Part shown: positions 1-5,061 of the stretch, piece by piece | How positions within the stretch are numbered: the first letter of the stretch is position 1 | Layout: each line of letters opens with the position of its first letter | Source of the DNA: Clostridia bacterium | Lineage (GTDB): Bacteria > Bacillota_A > Clostridia > Oscillospirales > Acutalibacteraceae | Assembly (NCBI GenBank): GCA_017423885.1 | Contig: JAFPCJ010000018.1 | Span: 1 to 7,673 of the forward strand | Direction: 5' to 3' | DNA: 7,673 nucleotides | Translations under genes and position numbers: made by a program | Notes under the pieces: generated by a model | The model's database searches: none | What the model was told of the DNA's origin: nothing | What the model saw: the letters and a program-made list of their open reading frames with translations, nothing else

Positions 1-198
1 CGTTTAGGGATTATCCTCGCAGACACCTTCAAAGAAATAGAGGATATAAGTAATCTGCGAGGGATAACTAATGTACAACTCAGGAGAGTGATTGATAGAA
101 TCGAGGTAGACCACGACGGAAACGTTGAGGTCTTCCTCAAACTCTTCCGAGAGTTAGGGTTAGACGAAACCGTTCCAATTTGTAACGACTGCACATAA
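1..198 (+). CDS. Serine recombinase, C-terminal end (partial, 5' end outside window)
   Basis: Frame 1 is open from the first base to a TAA at 196-198 and gives 65 residues with no start in view. The text has the charged tail typical of large serine recombinases of clostridial elements: ITNVQLRRVIDRIEVDHDG, then a 'VEVFLKLFRELGLDETV' stretch. This resembles, from memory of the family, the end of the recombinase and zinc-beta-ribbon/coiled-coil region that follows the catalytic resolvase domain. Those enzymes cut and rejoin two attachment sites through a serine-linked intermediate, integrating or excising DNA. The catalytic N-terminus is outside the window, so the family call rests on the tail alone. 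The gene runs straight into the broken spoIIID and its stop codon lies within the spoIIID-derived sequence, as expected for a recombinase gene at the very end of its element. It could instead be a decayed remnant, because the active site cannot be seen. Confidence 0.62.
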   Translation, partial: RLGIILADTFKEIEDISNLRGITNVQLRRVIDRIEVDHDGNVEVFLKLFRELGLDETVPICNDCT

Positions 199-199
199 G
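1..199 (+). mobile_element. Right end of a recombinase-bearing element inserted in spoIIID
   Basis: Everything left of about base 195 belongs to the recombinase gene, while everything to the right reads as spoIIID. The switch from one to the other marks the right boundary of an inserted element. The rest of the element and the N-terminal half of spoIIID lie beyond the left edge, so size and cargo are unknown. The layout, with a serine recombinase gene at the border and a sporulation regulator as the target, is that of skin-like elements known to interrupt sigK, spoVFB and spsM in other spore formers. That it is excised during sporulation is inference. Confidence 0.6.
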
Positions 200-202
200 G
201 AT
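188..202 (+). other. Putative attachment site (attR) at the element/spoIIID junction
   Basis: The 15 bases ACTGCACATAAGGAT lie where recombinase coding sequence meets spoIIID. In the spoIIID frame they read T-A-H-K-D, where SpoIIID proteins normally have T-V-H-K-D. The identity of the T, H, K and D codons suggests that the crossover core, usually a 2-base overlap for serine recombinases, lies inside this stretch, probably in CATAAGG. The recombinase TAA (196-198) is part of the same bases in another frame. The matching attL would be outside the window, so the exact core cannot be fixed here. Confidence 0.5.
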
Positions 203-334
203 GTTACCGAGCGGCTTTGTCATGATGATCCGAGGCTTTACCGTGAAGTAAAGCAGGTTTTGGAAAAAAACAAGCAGGAGCGCCATATAAGGGGCGGTCT
301 TGCTACAAGAAGAAAATATAAGGGTGAAGAATGA
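188..334 (+). pseudogene. spoIIID: SpoIIID C-terminal fragment: 3' half of a gene split by an element
   Basis: This frame ends at a TGA (332-334) and encodes a piece that reads HKDVTERL, then PRLYREVKQVLEKNKQERHI, then RGGLATRRKYKGEE. It matches residues from about 38 onward of SpoIIID (B. subtilis protein about 93 residues, recalled from memory): HKD(L/V)TERL at the end of the recognition helix, the ERHIRGG motif, and the basic ATxxKYK tail. SpoIIID is a DNA-binding regulator of the mother cell that acts after sigma-E and is needed for sigK transcription. About the first 37 residues, including the first part of the helix-turn-helix, are missing. Upstream, the frame runs into a stop at 161-163 with no ATG, GTG or TTG before a TTG at 260, so the fragment cannot be translated as it stands. 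Either it is restored by excision of the upstream element, or it is a dead remnant. The preserved conserved residues favour the first. Confidence 0.85.
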
Positions 335-357
335 AACAGGCTTTATAAACAGAATGA

Positions 358-397
358 AAAACGACCTGTCGGCACGAAAGTGTCGTCAGGTCGTTTT
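358..397. terminator. Bidirectional terminator between spoIIID and rnpB
   Basis: An 11-base perfect inverted repeat, AAAACGACCTG (358-368) and CAGGTCGTTTT (387-397), is extended inward through a mismatch-interrupted stem to a GAAA loop. T-rich tails follow on both strands: TTTTGTTT on plus and GTTTTTC on minus. It can end the spoIIID transcript from the left and the rnpB transcript from the right. The rnpB 3' end is only about 10 bases away. Confidence 0.85.
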
Positions 398-407
398 GTT
401 TAAGATG

Positions 408-747
408 AATGAGTCGGCCTATAAGCCGAGTTCTGTCGTGTGCGATCATCTATCTCGACGCAGGATCGCTCCTGCGCTCAAGCCGCTTTTCACGGCACAT
501 CGGGCCGATGTATAGCCGTAGTCAGCGTTGCTCCGAATAGGGTTTACAGGACCGAAACGTCTCCGTTCGGTCGGTGAGCTCTTACCTCGCCTTTCCACCC
601 TTACCCTATGGATTAGCATAGGGCGGTATATCTCTGTTGCACTCTCCCTAAGGTCGCCCTCGGCGGCTGTTAGCCGTTATTCTGCCCTGCGGAGCTCGGA
701 CTTTCCTCAAGAAGCATTGCTTCTCGCGACCGCATAGCCGACTCATT
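408..747 (-). ncRNA. rnpB: RNase P RNA, bacterial type A
   Basis: On the minus strand this is the catalytic RNA of ribonuclease P, which removes the 5' leader of precursor tRNAs. The ends pair as P1 (AAUGAGUCGG at the 5' end, CCGACUCAUU at the 3' end). The universal core is present: GAGGAAAGUCCGAGCUCC and AGGGCAGAA near the 5' side, AGUGCAACAGAGA, GGUAAGGGUGGAAAGGCG and GGUAAGAGCUCACC in the middle, and ACGACAGAACUCGGCUUAU near the 3' end. P9 (CCCUAUG/CAUAGGG), P16 (ACAUCG/CGAUGU) and P18 with a GCGA tetraloop are visible. The length of about 340 nt is at the short end for type A. The L15 loop next to P15 (CGCU 524-527 with AGCG 484-487) reads GACU(A) on one side and (U)GAAA on the other, without the GGU that normally pairs with the tRNA 3' CCA. 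Confidence 0.97.
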
Positions 748-753
748 AAAGGT

Positions 754-782
754 ATTATATCATAATTTTTAGTATGTGTCAA
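754..782 (-). promoter_or_regulatory. Sigma-A promoter of rnpB
   Basis: On the minus strand there is a perfect -35 TTGACA (777-782), a 17-base spacer, and a perfect -10 TATAAT (754-759). The first base of the mature RNA (747) falls 7 bases past the -10, exactly where transcription should start. So rnpB is transcribed from its own strong constitutive promoter with essentially no 5' leader. Confidence 0.95.
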
Positions 783-828
783 AAGGTAAATGAATGAATA
801 AACTGAAAATGAAATATTCTTTTGATGC

Positions 829-833
829 GGAGG
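829..833 (+). promoter_or_regulatory. Ribosome binding site of the P-loop ATPase gene
   Basis: GGAGG lies 7 bases before the ATG at 841 and fixes that start. No convincing sigma-A promoter was found on the plus strand between 748 and 828, so the promoter may use another sigma factor or be weak. Confidence 0.8.
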
Positions 834-840
834 ATAAATT

Positions 841-1911
841 ATGGATGCAAAATATCAAAAATTATTTCTCGGAGCAAATTCCTGCAAGGGGTTTGAATCG
901 CATTTTTCCGATTGCTATGATGCAAGAGACGGTTGGTGCGCCTACATAATCAAGGGCGGTCCCGGTACGGGTAAGTCCTCTTTTATGCGTCACTTCACTT
1001 CACACGCTATACAAAAGGGGGAGGAAGTAATACTGTGCCCATGTAGCTCTGACCCCGAATCCCTTGATGGTGTAATATTACCGCGTAAAAAAACGGTGTT
1101 GCTTGACGGTACAGCGCCGCATGTGGTTGAACCAAGCTTACCCGGTGTAAGCGAAGAAATAATAAATTTGGGTGAATTTTGGGATGCTGAAAAACTCAAA
1201 AGGCACCGTGAAGCGATAATTGCAGTATCGGATGAGAATAAAAGATATCACAAAAAAGCGGCGTGCTATCTTGCGGCGGCGGGTCAGCTTTTGCGTGATA
1301 GAGTGCGGCTCGCACAAGGATGCACCGATATACAAGGATGTGAACGGTATGCCCACAAATTAGGAAAGGTTTTGCTTCAAAGTAAAGGCGGCAAGGGAAT
1401 AGAATGGGTGAGATTTTTGCAAGGCGTAACGCCTTTGGGAGTGGTCAACTTCTCTGATACCCTTAAAAGCTTTTATAAAAACAGGGTCATTATCTGTGAT
1501 CCTTATGGAGCGGCGGCAAGCGTTATACTGTCTGAATTGCGAGAATATGCATTGAGCGCAGGCTATGAGATAATAACGGTGAAAAACGCTTTTTTGCCCG
1601 ATGAGCTTATAGATCATATTTTAATTCCCGAGCTTTCTTTAGGAATAATGACCGAAAGTAAGGCTATGGAGCTTGGCGGTGAAGAACGCCGAATACACGC
1701 GAGAAGATTTACCGATATAACCCGAATACATGCGTTCAGATCAAGGTTGACTTTTGACAAGCGCGCCGCAAGAGAACTTATCGGTGCAGCGTGTGAGAGT
1801 ATAGCTGAAGCCAAAGCTGTACATGACAAATTAGAAAAATACTATATTTCGGCAATGGACCACAGAGCTTTGACGGCGTTTGCCGAGAAATTCGTGAAAG
1901 AAAAGCTATAA
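841..1911 (+). CDS. P-loop NTPase of the PRK06851 type, second nucleotide site degenerate
   Basis: This is a 356-residue soluble protein with no signal peptide or membrane segment. The N-terminal half has a clear Walker A at residues 39-47 (GGPGTGKSS), an SSDPESLDGV stretch at about 69-78, and a hydrophobic strand ending in LLDGTAPH at 87-94, probably the Walker B region. These are hallmarks, as I recall them, of the clostridial PRK06851 ATP-binding family, whose function is unknown. A long charged helical stretch (about 117-185) links to a second half that repeats the fold: a strand RVIIC at 215-219, a glycine/alanine loop, then HILIPELSLGIMTES at about 258-272. At the place of a second Walker A the protein has DPYGAAAS (220-227) with no GK[ST], so only the first site is likely to bind ATP. 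The gene stands alone, divergent from rnpB and convergent with dut. The specific biochemical role is not known. Confidence 0.8.
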   Translation: MDAKYQKLFLGANSCKGFESHFSDCYDARDGWCAYIIKGGPGTGKSSFMRHFTSHAIQKGEEVILCPCSSDPESLDGVILPRKKTVLLDGTAPHVVEPSLPGVSEEIINLGEFWDAEKLKRHREAIIAVSDENKRYHKKAACYLAAAGQLLRDRVRLAQGCTDIQGCERYAHKLGKVLLQSKGGKGIEWVRFLQGVTPLGVVNFSDTLKSFYKNRVIICDPYGAAASVILSELREYALSAGYEIITVKNAFLPDELIDHILIPELSLGIMTESKAMELGGEERRIHARRFTDITRIHAFRSRLTFDKRAARELIGAACESIAEAKAVHDKLEKYYISAMDHRALTAFAEKFVKEKL

Positions 1912-1976
1912 TGATCATCATTCTTTTGTGTAGGCAATGACAATAAATCTGGTAAAAAATGGTTTGAACGACAAAA

Positions 1977-2008
1977 AACGCCACCGCAGTTTTTTCTGCG
2001 GTGGCGTT
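1977..2008. terminator. Terminator between the convergent ATPase gene and dut
   Basis: A perfect 13-base stem, AACGCCACCGCAG (1977-1989) with CTGCGGTGGCGTT (1996-2008), surrounds a 6-base T loop. On the minus strand it runs directly into TTTTTTG, so it is a strong intrinsic terminator for dut. On plus it is followed by GCTTTAG and may act more weakly for the ATPase gene, whose stop lies about 65 bases upstream. The 120 bases between the two genes hold nothing else recognisable. Confidence 0.9.
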
Positions 2009-2031
2009 GCTTTAGAATGATTTTTTAAATA

Positions 2032-2472
2032 TTATTTTTCTCCCGTTGAGCCGAAGCCTCCGCTTCCGCGGTCGGTAGTGTCAAGCGAGTCGGACAGGGT
2101 GAATTCGGCAGTAATATAAGGAGTTAACACGATTTGCGCTATTCTTTCGCCGTCTGCTATGGTTTGAGTCTCGGAAGAATGGTTGTAGATGGATACCATT
2201 ATCTCGCCGCGATAATCGCTGTCAATAACTCCCACCTTATTGGCAGGGGCAAGTCCTCGCTTGGTTGCAATTCCGCTTCGCGCGTATATAAGACCTACAA
2301 GACCGTCGGGTATCTGCATGGCAATACCTGTGTGAAAAAGCTTGGTTTCTCCTGCTTTTATGCTTACATCCTCGCCCATGCATGCATAGAGATCGGCACC
2401 TGCAGCAAAGGGTGTGCCGTAGCTCGGGGTGATCGCTCGAGGGTCAAGCTTGATATATTTTACCTTTTCCAT
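2032..2472 (-). CDS. dut: Deoxyuridine 5'-triphosphate nucleotidohydrolase (dUTPase)
   Basis: This enzyme hydrolyses dUTP to dUMP and pyrophosphate, keeping uracil out of DNA and feeding dTMP synthesis in the cytoplasm. All five motifs of the homotrimeric family are in order in 146 residues: I AGADLYA (24-30), II ARSGIA (64-69), III NKVGVIDSDYRGEI (78-91, with the catalytic Asp expected in the GVIDSDY core), IV GERIAQIV (about 108-115), and V RGSGGFGSTG (135-144), the arginine and glycine-rich arm that closes over the neighbouring subunit's site. Motif II begins with Ala where Pro is more usual. The length is normal. GGAG lies 6 bases before the ATG. The gene has its own promoter just after the YitT gene and its own terminator, so it is probably monocistronic or also read through from upstream. 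Confidence in function is very high. Confidence 0.97.
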   Translation of the reverse strand: MEKVKYIKLDPRAITPSYGTPFAAGADLYACMGEDVSIKAGETKLFHTGIAMQIPDGLVGLIYARSGIATKRGLAPANKVGVIDSDYRGEIMVSIYNHSSETQTIADGERIAQIVLTPYITAEFTLSDSLDTTDRGSGGFGSTGEK

Positions 2473-2496
2473 AGTCTTCTCCGTTCGTTTTTTTTA

Positions 2497-2525
2497 ATTA
2501 TACACTTGAACGGAGTATTATTCAA
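2497..2525 (-). promoter_or_regulatory. Sigma-A promoter of dut
   Basis: On minus, -35 TTGAAT (2520-2525), a 17-base spacer and -10 TATAAT (2497-2502) lie in the 54 bases between the YitT stop and the dut start. A 7-base dyad, ACTTGAA (2504-2510) with TTCAAGT (2521-2527), covers the spacer and the -35, and could be an operator. Confidence 0.8.
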
Positions 2526-2526
2526 G

Positions 2527-3384
2527 TCATTTTTCAAATGGTTTAAAGCCTTCACCGATAATTTCACCTGCATCGGCAACTACGGTGAACGCATTTTCAT
2601 CATGCAAGCGTATCAGTCGGTACACATCTGCCACCTCATGACGGCGCACGGTACACATCAGCATTTTATATTTATTACCCGTATAACCGCCTGCTACATC
2701 AAGCAAGGTGATGCCGCGCTCAAGGGTATTATTTATGTCGTTTGAAATTTCTCTCCAACTTTTGGAAATGATATAAATTATCTTTCCCTTATCCGCTCCG
2801 TAAAGCACGGTGTCCATAAGTCTTGAGCTTATATACATTGTTACTACCGAATAAAGTGCGCTTTCAATGTTTCTGTAAGCGAGTGCCGCTAATAATACTA
2901 CGATGCCGTCAAACAAAAGTATCAGTTTTCCTAAGGTAAGGTGGGGAAAACGGCGGTTTATAAGCTTTGCTATTATGTCTACACCGCCTGTAGTGGCTCC
3001 GTGCAGTAAGACTATACTTAATCCCAGCCCCATAAGCACTCCGCCCATAACGCTCGCAAGCATTCGGTCGATTTTCACCGCTTTAAGCAGAGATTCACAT
3101 AAGGAGATAGAAAAGGAAGCAAATGCGGTTGCAATAAAGGTCTTTATAATGAAGATGCCACCGAATTTAATAAGACCGAGTATCAGAACAGGAAGATTCA
3201 GTAGCATGAGAAGTATTCCGCTCGATACGTTCAGAAAAAGTGTGAGCAGCTCGGCAATACCTGTAAGTCCGCCGGGAGTTATTTCGTTGGGAGTAAGAAA
3301 TACAGTTACAGAAATTGCATATATGATACTTCCGAGTAAGTACCACAGCAGATCTGCAATATTAAAAAACAGTCTTCTTTTCAT
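2527..3384 (-). CDS. YitT family membrane protein (DUF161 plus DUF2179)
   Basis: The 285-residue protein has a hydrophobic N-terminal two thirds and a soluble C-terminal domain. Membrane segments are at about residues 10-30, 46-75 (possibly with a turn at N63-P65), 78-99, 108-142 (one or two passes, with the GATTGGVDIIAKLI motif at the end) and 151-170. Glycine-rich signatures PGGLTGIAE near residue 38 and HGATTGGVD near 127 are typical of the YitT family. From about residue 200 the chain becomes a DUF2179 ligand-binding-like domain ending in FTVVADAGEIIGEGF. The family is widespread in Firmicutes, often in several copies, and its transport substrate or role is not established. The AGGA box 9 bases before the ATG is modest. 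No clear promoter was seen in the 63 bases upstream, which also hold the terminator of the previous gene, so expression may depend on read-through. Confidence 0.9.
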   Translation of the reverse strand: MKRRLFFNIADLLWYLLGSIIYAISVTVFLTPNEITPGGLTGIAELLTLFLNVSSGILLMLLNLPVLILGLIKFGGIFIIKTFIATAFASFSISLCESLLKAVKIDRMLASVMGGVLMGLGLSIVLLHGATTGGVDIIAKLINRRFPHLTLGKLILLFDGIVVLLAALAYRNIESALYSVVTMYISSRLMDTVLYGADKGKIIYIISKSWREISNDINNTLERGITLLDVAGGYTGNKYKMLMCTVRRHEVADVYRLIRLHDENAFTVVADAGEIIGEGFKPFEK

Positions 3385-3400
3385 TATCTACCGTCCTGAT

Positions 3401-3434
3401 AAAAAAATAGAGGTACACTAAAAGTGTACCCCTA
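3401..3434 (-). terminator. Intrinsic terminator after the Xre-type regulator gene
   Basis: On minus, AGGGGTACACT, a TTT loop and AGTGTACCTCT form an 11-12 bp stem with one G-T wobble (3408-3434), followed at once by seven Ts (3401-3407). It lies 14 bases past the stop of the regulator gene and ends that unit before the YitT gene. Confidence 0.9.
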
Positions 3435-3447
3435 AAGAAGTATGTTA

Positions 3448-4017
3448 TTATTTTTTACGCAAAAACCAAAGAATTGTAACTATCTGTAAAACAAGAGCTA
3501 CGAAATATAAACGCCAAGTGCGTTCGATCGGTACGAATACGACCACTGTTGTGACCAAGGTCCAGATAAGCAATGAGACCGAGGCAAACAGCAACGGTTT
3601 TTTCCACCAAAGTGCCGTAAAAACAATGGCTACTATTGCACAGGCAGGCATGGCGCCCACAAAAAAACTCCATCCCGGAAAATCAGGCAATACCATACCG
3701 AATACCGAAAACAAAAGCGTAGCCGTAAGCCAAGGCAGAGCCATTGCGATAAGCGTGGTAAGCAGCTTGTTGCGTGTCAGCAACGGGCGACGGATAGGGC
3801 CGTCGGCTAAAAGATCGTTTACCGTTATATTAAAAAGGTCTGCAAGCTGTGAGACAACATAAAGATCGGGAAGACCCTCGCCGCGCTCCCATTTTGATAT
3901 TGATTTATCGGAATAGTTTAATTTTTCTGCCAGCTCAAGCTGGGTAAGTCCTGCAAGACGGCGGTACCCCGCAAGCCGCGCGGCAAAATTCTTTTTAAGC
4001 TGTTCTTCCGTTATCAT
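3448..4017 (-). CDS. Xre-family helix-turn-helix regulator with membrane-spanning C-terminus
   Basis: This is a 189-residue protein. Residues about 8-70 form an Xre/Cro HTH: an N-terminal LKKNFAARLAGYRRLAGLTQ, the turn region LAEKLNYSDKSISKWERGEG (29-48) with its recognition helix, then LPDLYVVSQLADLFNITVNDLLA. After a short basic linker there are four hydrophobic segments (about 86-108, 115-137, 141-163, 168-187), ending in a positive LRKK tail. The protein is therefore probably a DNA-binding regulator held at the cytoplasmic face of the membrane, an architecture common in Clostridia. Signal and targets are unknown. A longer reading from 4119 is open, but the ATG at 4017 has GAGGTG 5 bases ahead and starts exactly at the domain, while the longer version would overlap the upstream gene. 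It lies 52 bases after the SLOG gene and probably shares its transcript. Confidence 0.88.
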   Translation of the reverse strand: MITEEQLKKNFAARLAGYRRLAGLTQLELAEKLNYSDKSISKWERGEGLPDLYVVSQLADLFNITVNDLLADGPIRRPLLTRNKLLTTLIAMALPWLTATLLFSVFGMVLPDFPGWSFFVGAMPACAIVAIVFTALWWKKPLLFASVSLLIWTLVTTVVVFVPIERTWRLYFVALVLQIVTILWFLRKK

Positions 4018-4060
4018 TCTGTCACCTCTAAATGTGTAAAATTCAAGAATCAAGCGAGAA

Positions 4061-4089
4061 ATAATATTTTTAATCGTCATCCTCGTAAA
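4061..4089 (-). promoter_or_regulatory. Possible internal promoter for the Xre-type regulator
   Basis: On minus, TTTACG (4084-4089), a 17-base spacer and TATTAT (4061-4066) lie across the end of the SLOG gene and the gap before the regulator. The -35 is a poor match, so this is only a candidate. Read-through from the SLOG promoter would serve as well. Confidence 0.3.
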
Positions 4090-4627
4090 CGATATATTCG
4101 CTGTTGCACAGATACTCATGAACGCCCAATGAGTGGAGATTTACAATGCGCTTATCCTTCTTTTTGGCATAAATAAGCGTATTTTTCGTGCCGCCTGATT
4201 GACCGTCAAACCAAGTGATAACAATATCGCTGTTATCTACCATAAATTCATTGCGCTTTTGAAAACATCCGCGATGATAGGACTGACTTAAGGTGATGAC
4301 CTCGTCAGCCTGTGCGAGTACCGAGTTGTAACGCTCGCGCCATTCGGGAGAGAATTTTTCCGCCTGCTCGGGAAAGGGGACCGCGCAAATAAGCTTTATT
4401 TCCGTATTCTTTACGGCTTTTTTGAGCAGCAGCACCGTTTCGGCGGCAATTATGTCAAAGCCCATTGCCATACCGCTGTAAAAGGTATAGCAACCTTCAT
4501 CCGGCAGAGAAAAAACGGCATCTATGAGTTTGTTTTCAAAATTTGTGTATTCCGCTGTCCCTGAGTTTAGTGCAAAAGGCATTTTTGAGGGACGGTAGCC
4601 TGTAAAACAGCAAGATTTTAGTGTCAC
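4070..4627 (-). CDS. DUF1273 / YpsA-like SLOG superfamily protein
   Basis: This 185-residue cytoplasmic protein belongs to the DUF1273 branch of the SLOG (Rossmann-like, nucleotide-ligand-sensing) superfamily. Signatures in order are CCFTGYRP at the N-terminus (6-13), YSGMAMGFDIIAAE at about 50-63 (the glycine-rich ligand loop), AVPFPEQ near 82, the WRERYN segment near 96-101, and RNEFMVDNSD with ITWFDGQSGGTKNT at about 125-150. YpsA of Bacillus is the known relative; its ligand and exact role are not settled. The reading frame extends to a TTG at 4639, but GGAG (4634-4637) lies 6 bases before a GTG at 4627, so GTG is the better start and puts the conserved strand at the usual place. It is the first gene of a probable pair with the membrane-bound regulator. 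The last residues (YEDDD) are acidic. Confidence 0.9.
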   Translation of the reverse strand: MTLKSCCFTGYRPSKMPFALNSGTAEYTNFENKLIDAVFSLPDEGCYTFYSGMAMGFDIIAAETVLLLKKAVKNTEIKLICAVPFPEQAEKFSPEWRERYNSVLAQADEVITLSQSYHRGCFQKRNEFMVDNSDIVITWFDGQSGGTKNTLIYAKKKDKRIVNLHSLGVHEYLCNSEYIVYEDDD

Positions 4628-4658
4628 AATAGTCTCCAAGAAAAAATTCTTCTATATC

Positions 4659-4687
4659 AGCATAGCTTAAAAACGTTTAAAAGTCAA
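4659..4687 (-). promoter_or_regulatory. Promoter of the SLOG gene
   Basis: On minus, -35 TTGACT (4682-4687), a 17-base spacer and -10 TATGCT (4659-4664) lie between the unknown small gene and the SLOG start. The spacer holds the small palindrome AAACGTTT. No clear terminator for the gene upstream was found in this gap, so some read-through is possible. Confidence 0.65.
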
Positions 4688-4703
4688 CGGGTATTTCCTG
4701 TCG

Positions 4704-5033
4704 TTATTTGCGGTAATATGTATAATAAACGATCATATCCATATTTTCGCCGTCAAGAGAGTTTACACCTGTAACGGTTATACCGTCACCGCTTAAAAGG
4801 GTGTAATATGTGGCATCCTCTGCCATACAGCGGAAAACATCCTTTTCACCGCACATTATGCGTATCTCACCGTCAAGCACTACGATTCTTCCGGCTTTAC
4901 CCATTATCATTTCTTTTGGGTTGCCGTTTTCATCACGTATTCGCCGCGTTACGTACTTGATCTCGCGACCGTCCATCTGCCGCAAGACATCATCCTGCGC
5001 GTCCTTTTTCTTGCGTTTTAAAAAGCCGAACAT
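4704..5033 (-). CDS. Small protein of unknown function, third in the radical-SAM operon
   Basis: This is a 109-residue protein that I do not recognise. It begins with a short hydrophobic and strongly basic run (MFGFLKRKKKDA), followed by a probably beta-rich body with alternating charged and hydrophobic residues, including EIKYVTRRIRDENGN, GRIVVLDGEIRIMCGEKDVF, and a tyrosine-rich end (ATYYTLL, then MIVYYTYYRK). There is no signal peptide or membrane segment and no catalytic motif. Two cysteines (in IMCGEKDVFRCMAE) are 8 residues apart. AGAAGG lies 7 bases before the ATG, which supports translation. It starts 28 bases after the DUF2344 gene on the same strand, with no terminator between, so it is probably co-transcribed. 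Confidence 0.72.
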   Translation of the reverse strand: MFGFLKRKKKDAQDDVLRQMDGREIKYVTRRIRDENGNPKEMIMGKAGRIVVLDGEIRIMCGEKDVFRCMAEDATYYTLLSGDGITVTGVNSLDGENMDMIVYYTYYRK

Positions 5034-5061
5034 TTAAAATCCTTCTTTCAAAATAAAGGTA

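Noticed and set aside
300..737. Short open frames on plus at 300-515 and 528-737.
   Set aside because: They lie in or beside the rnpB RNA gene; the second is entirely inside it. The first begins at a TTG with no good ribosome binding site and has no recognisable protein features.
408..747. CRISPR-like or repeat structure in the highly structured region.
   Set aside because: The inverted repeats are helices of RNase P RNA, not direct repeats with spacers. No CRISPR array was seen anywhere in the window.
2134..2745. A 203-residue plus-strand open frame across dut and the YitT gene.
   Set aside because: It is antisense to two clearly real genes, lacks a ribosome binding site, and has the cysteine/histidine/tyrosine-rich composition of a shadow frame.
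2903..3421. A 172-residue plus-strand open frame opposite the YitT gene.
   Set aside because: Antisense to a well-supported membrane protein gene, with no domain or start signal of its own.
4018..4119. A 34-residue N-terminal extension of the Xre-type regulator.
   Set aside because: It overlaps the SLOG gene, has no ribosome binding site, and puts the HTH well inside the protein, whereas ATG 4017 has GAGGTG 5 bases ahead.
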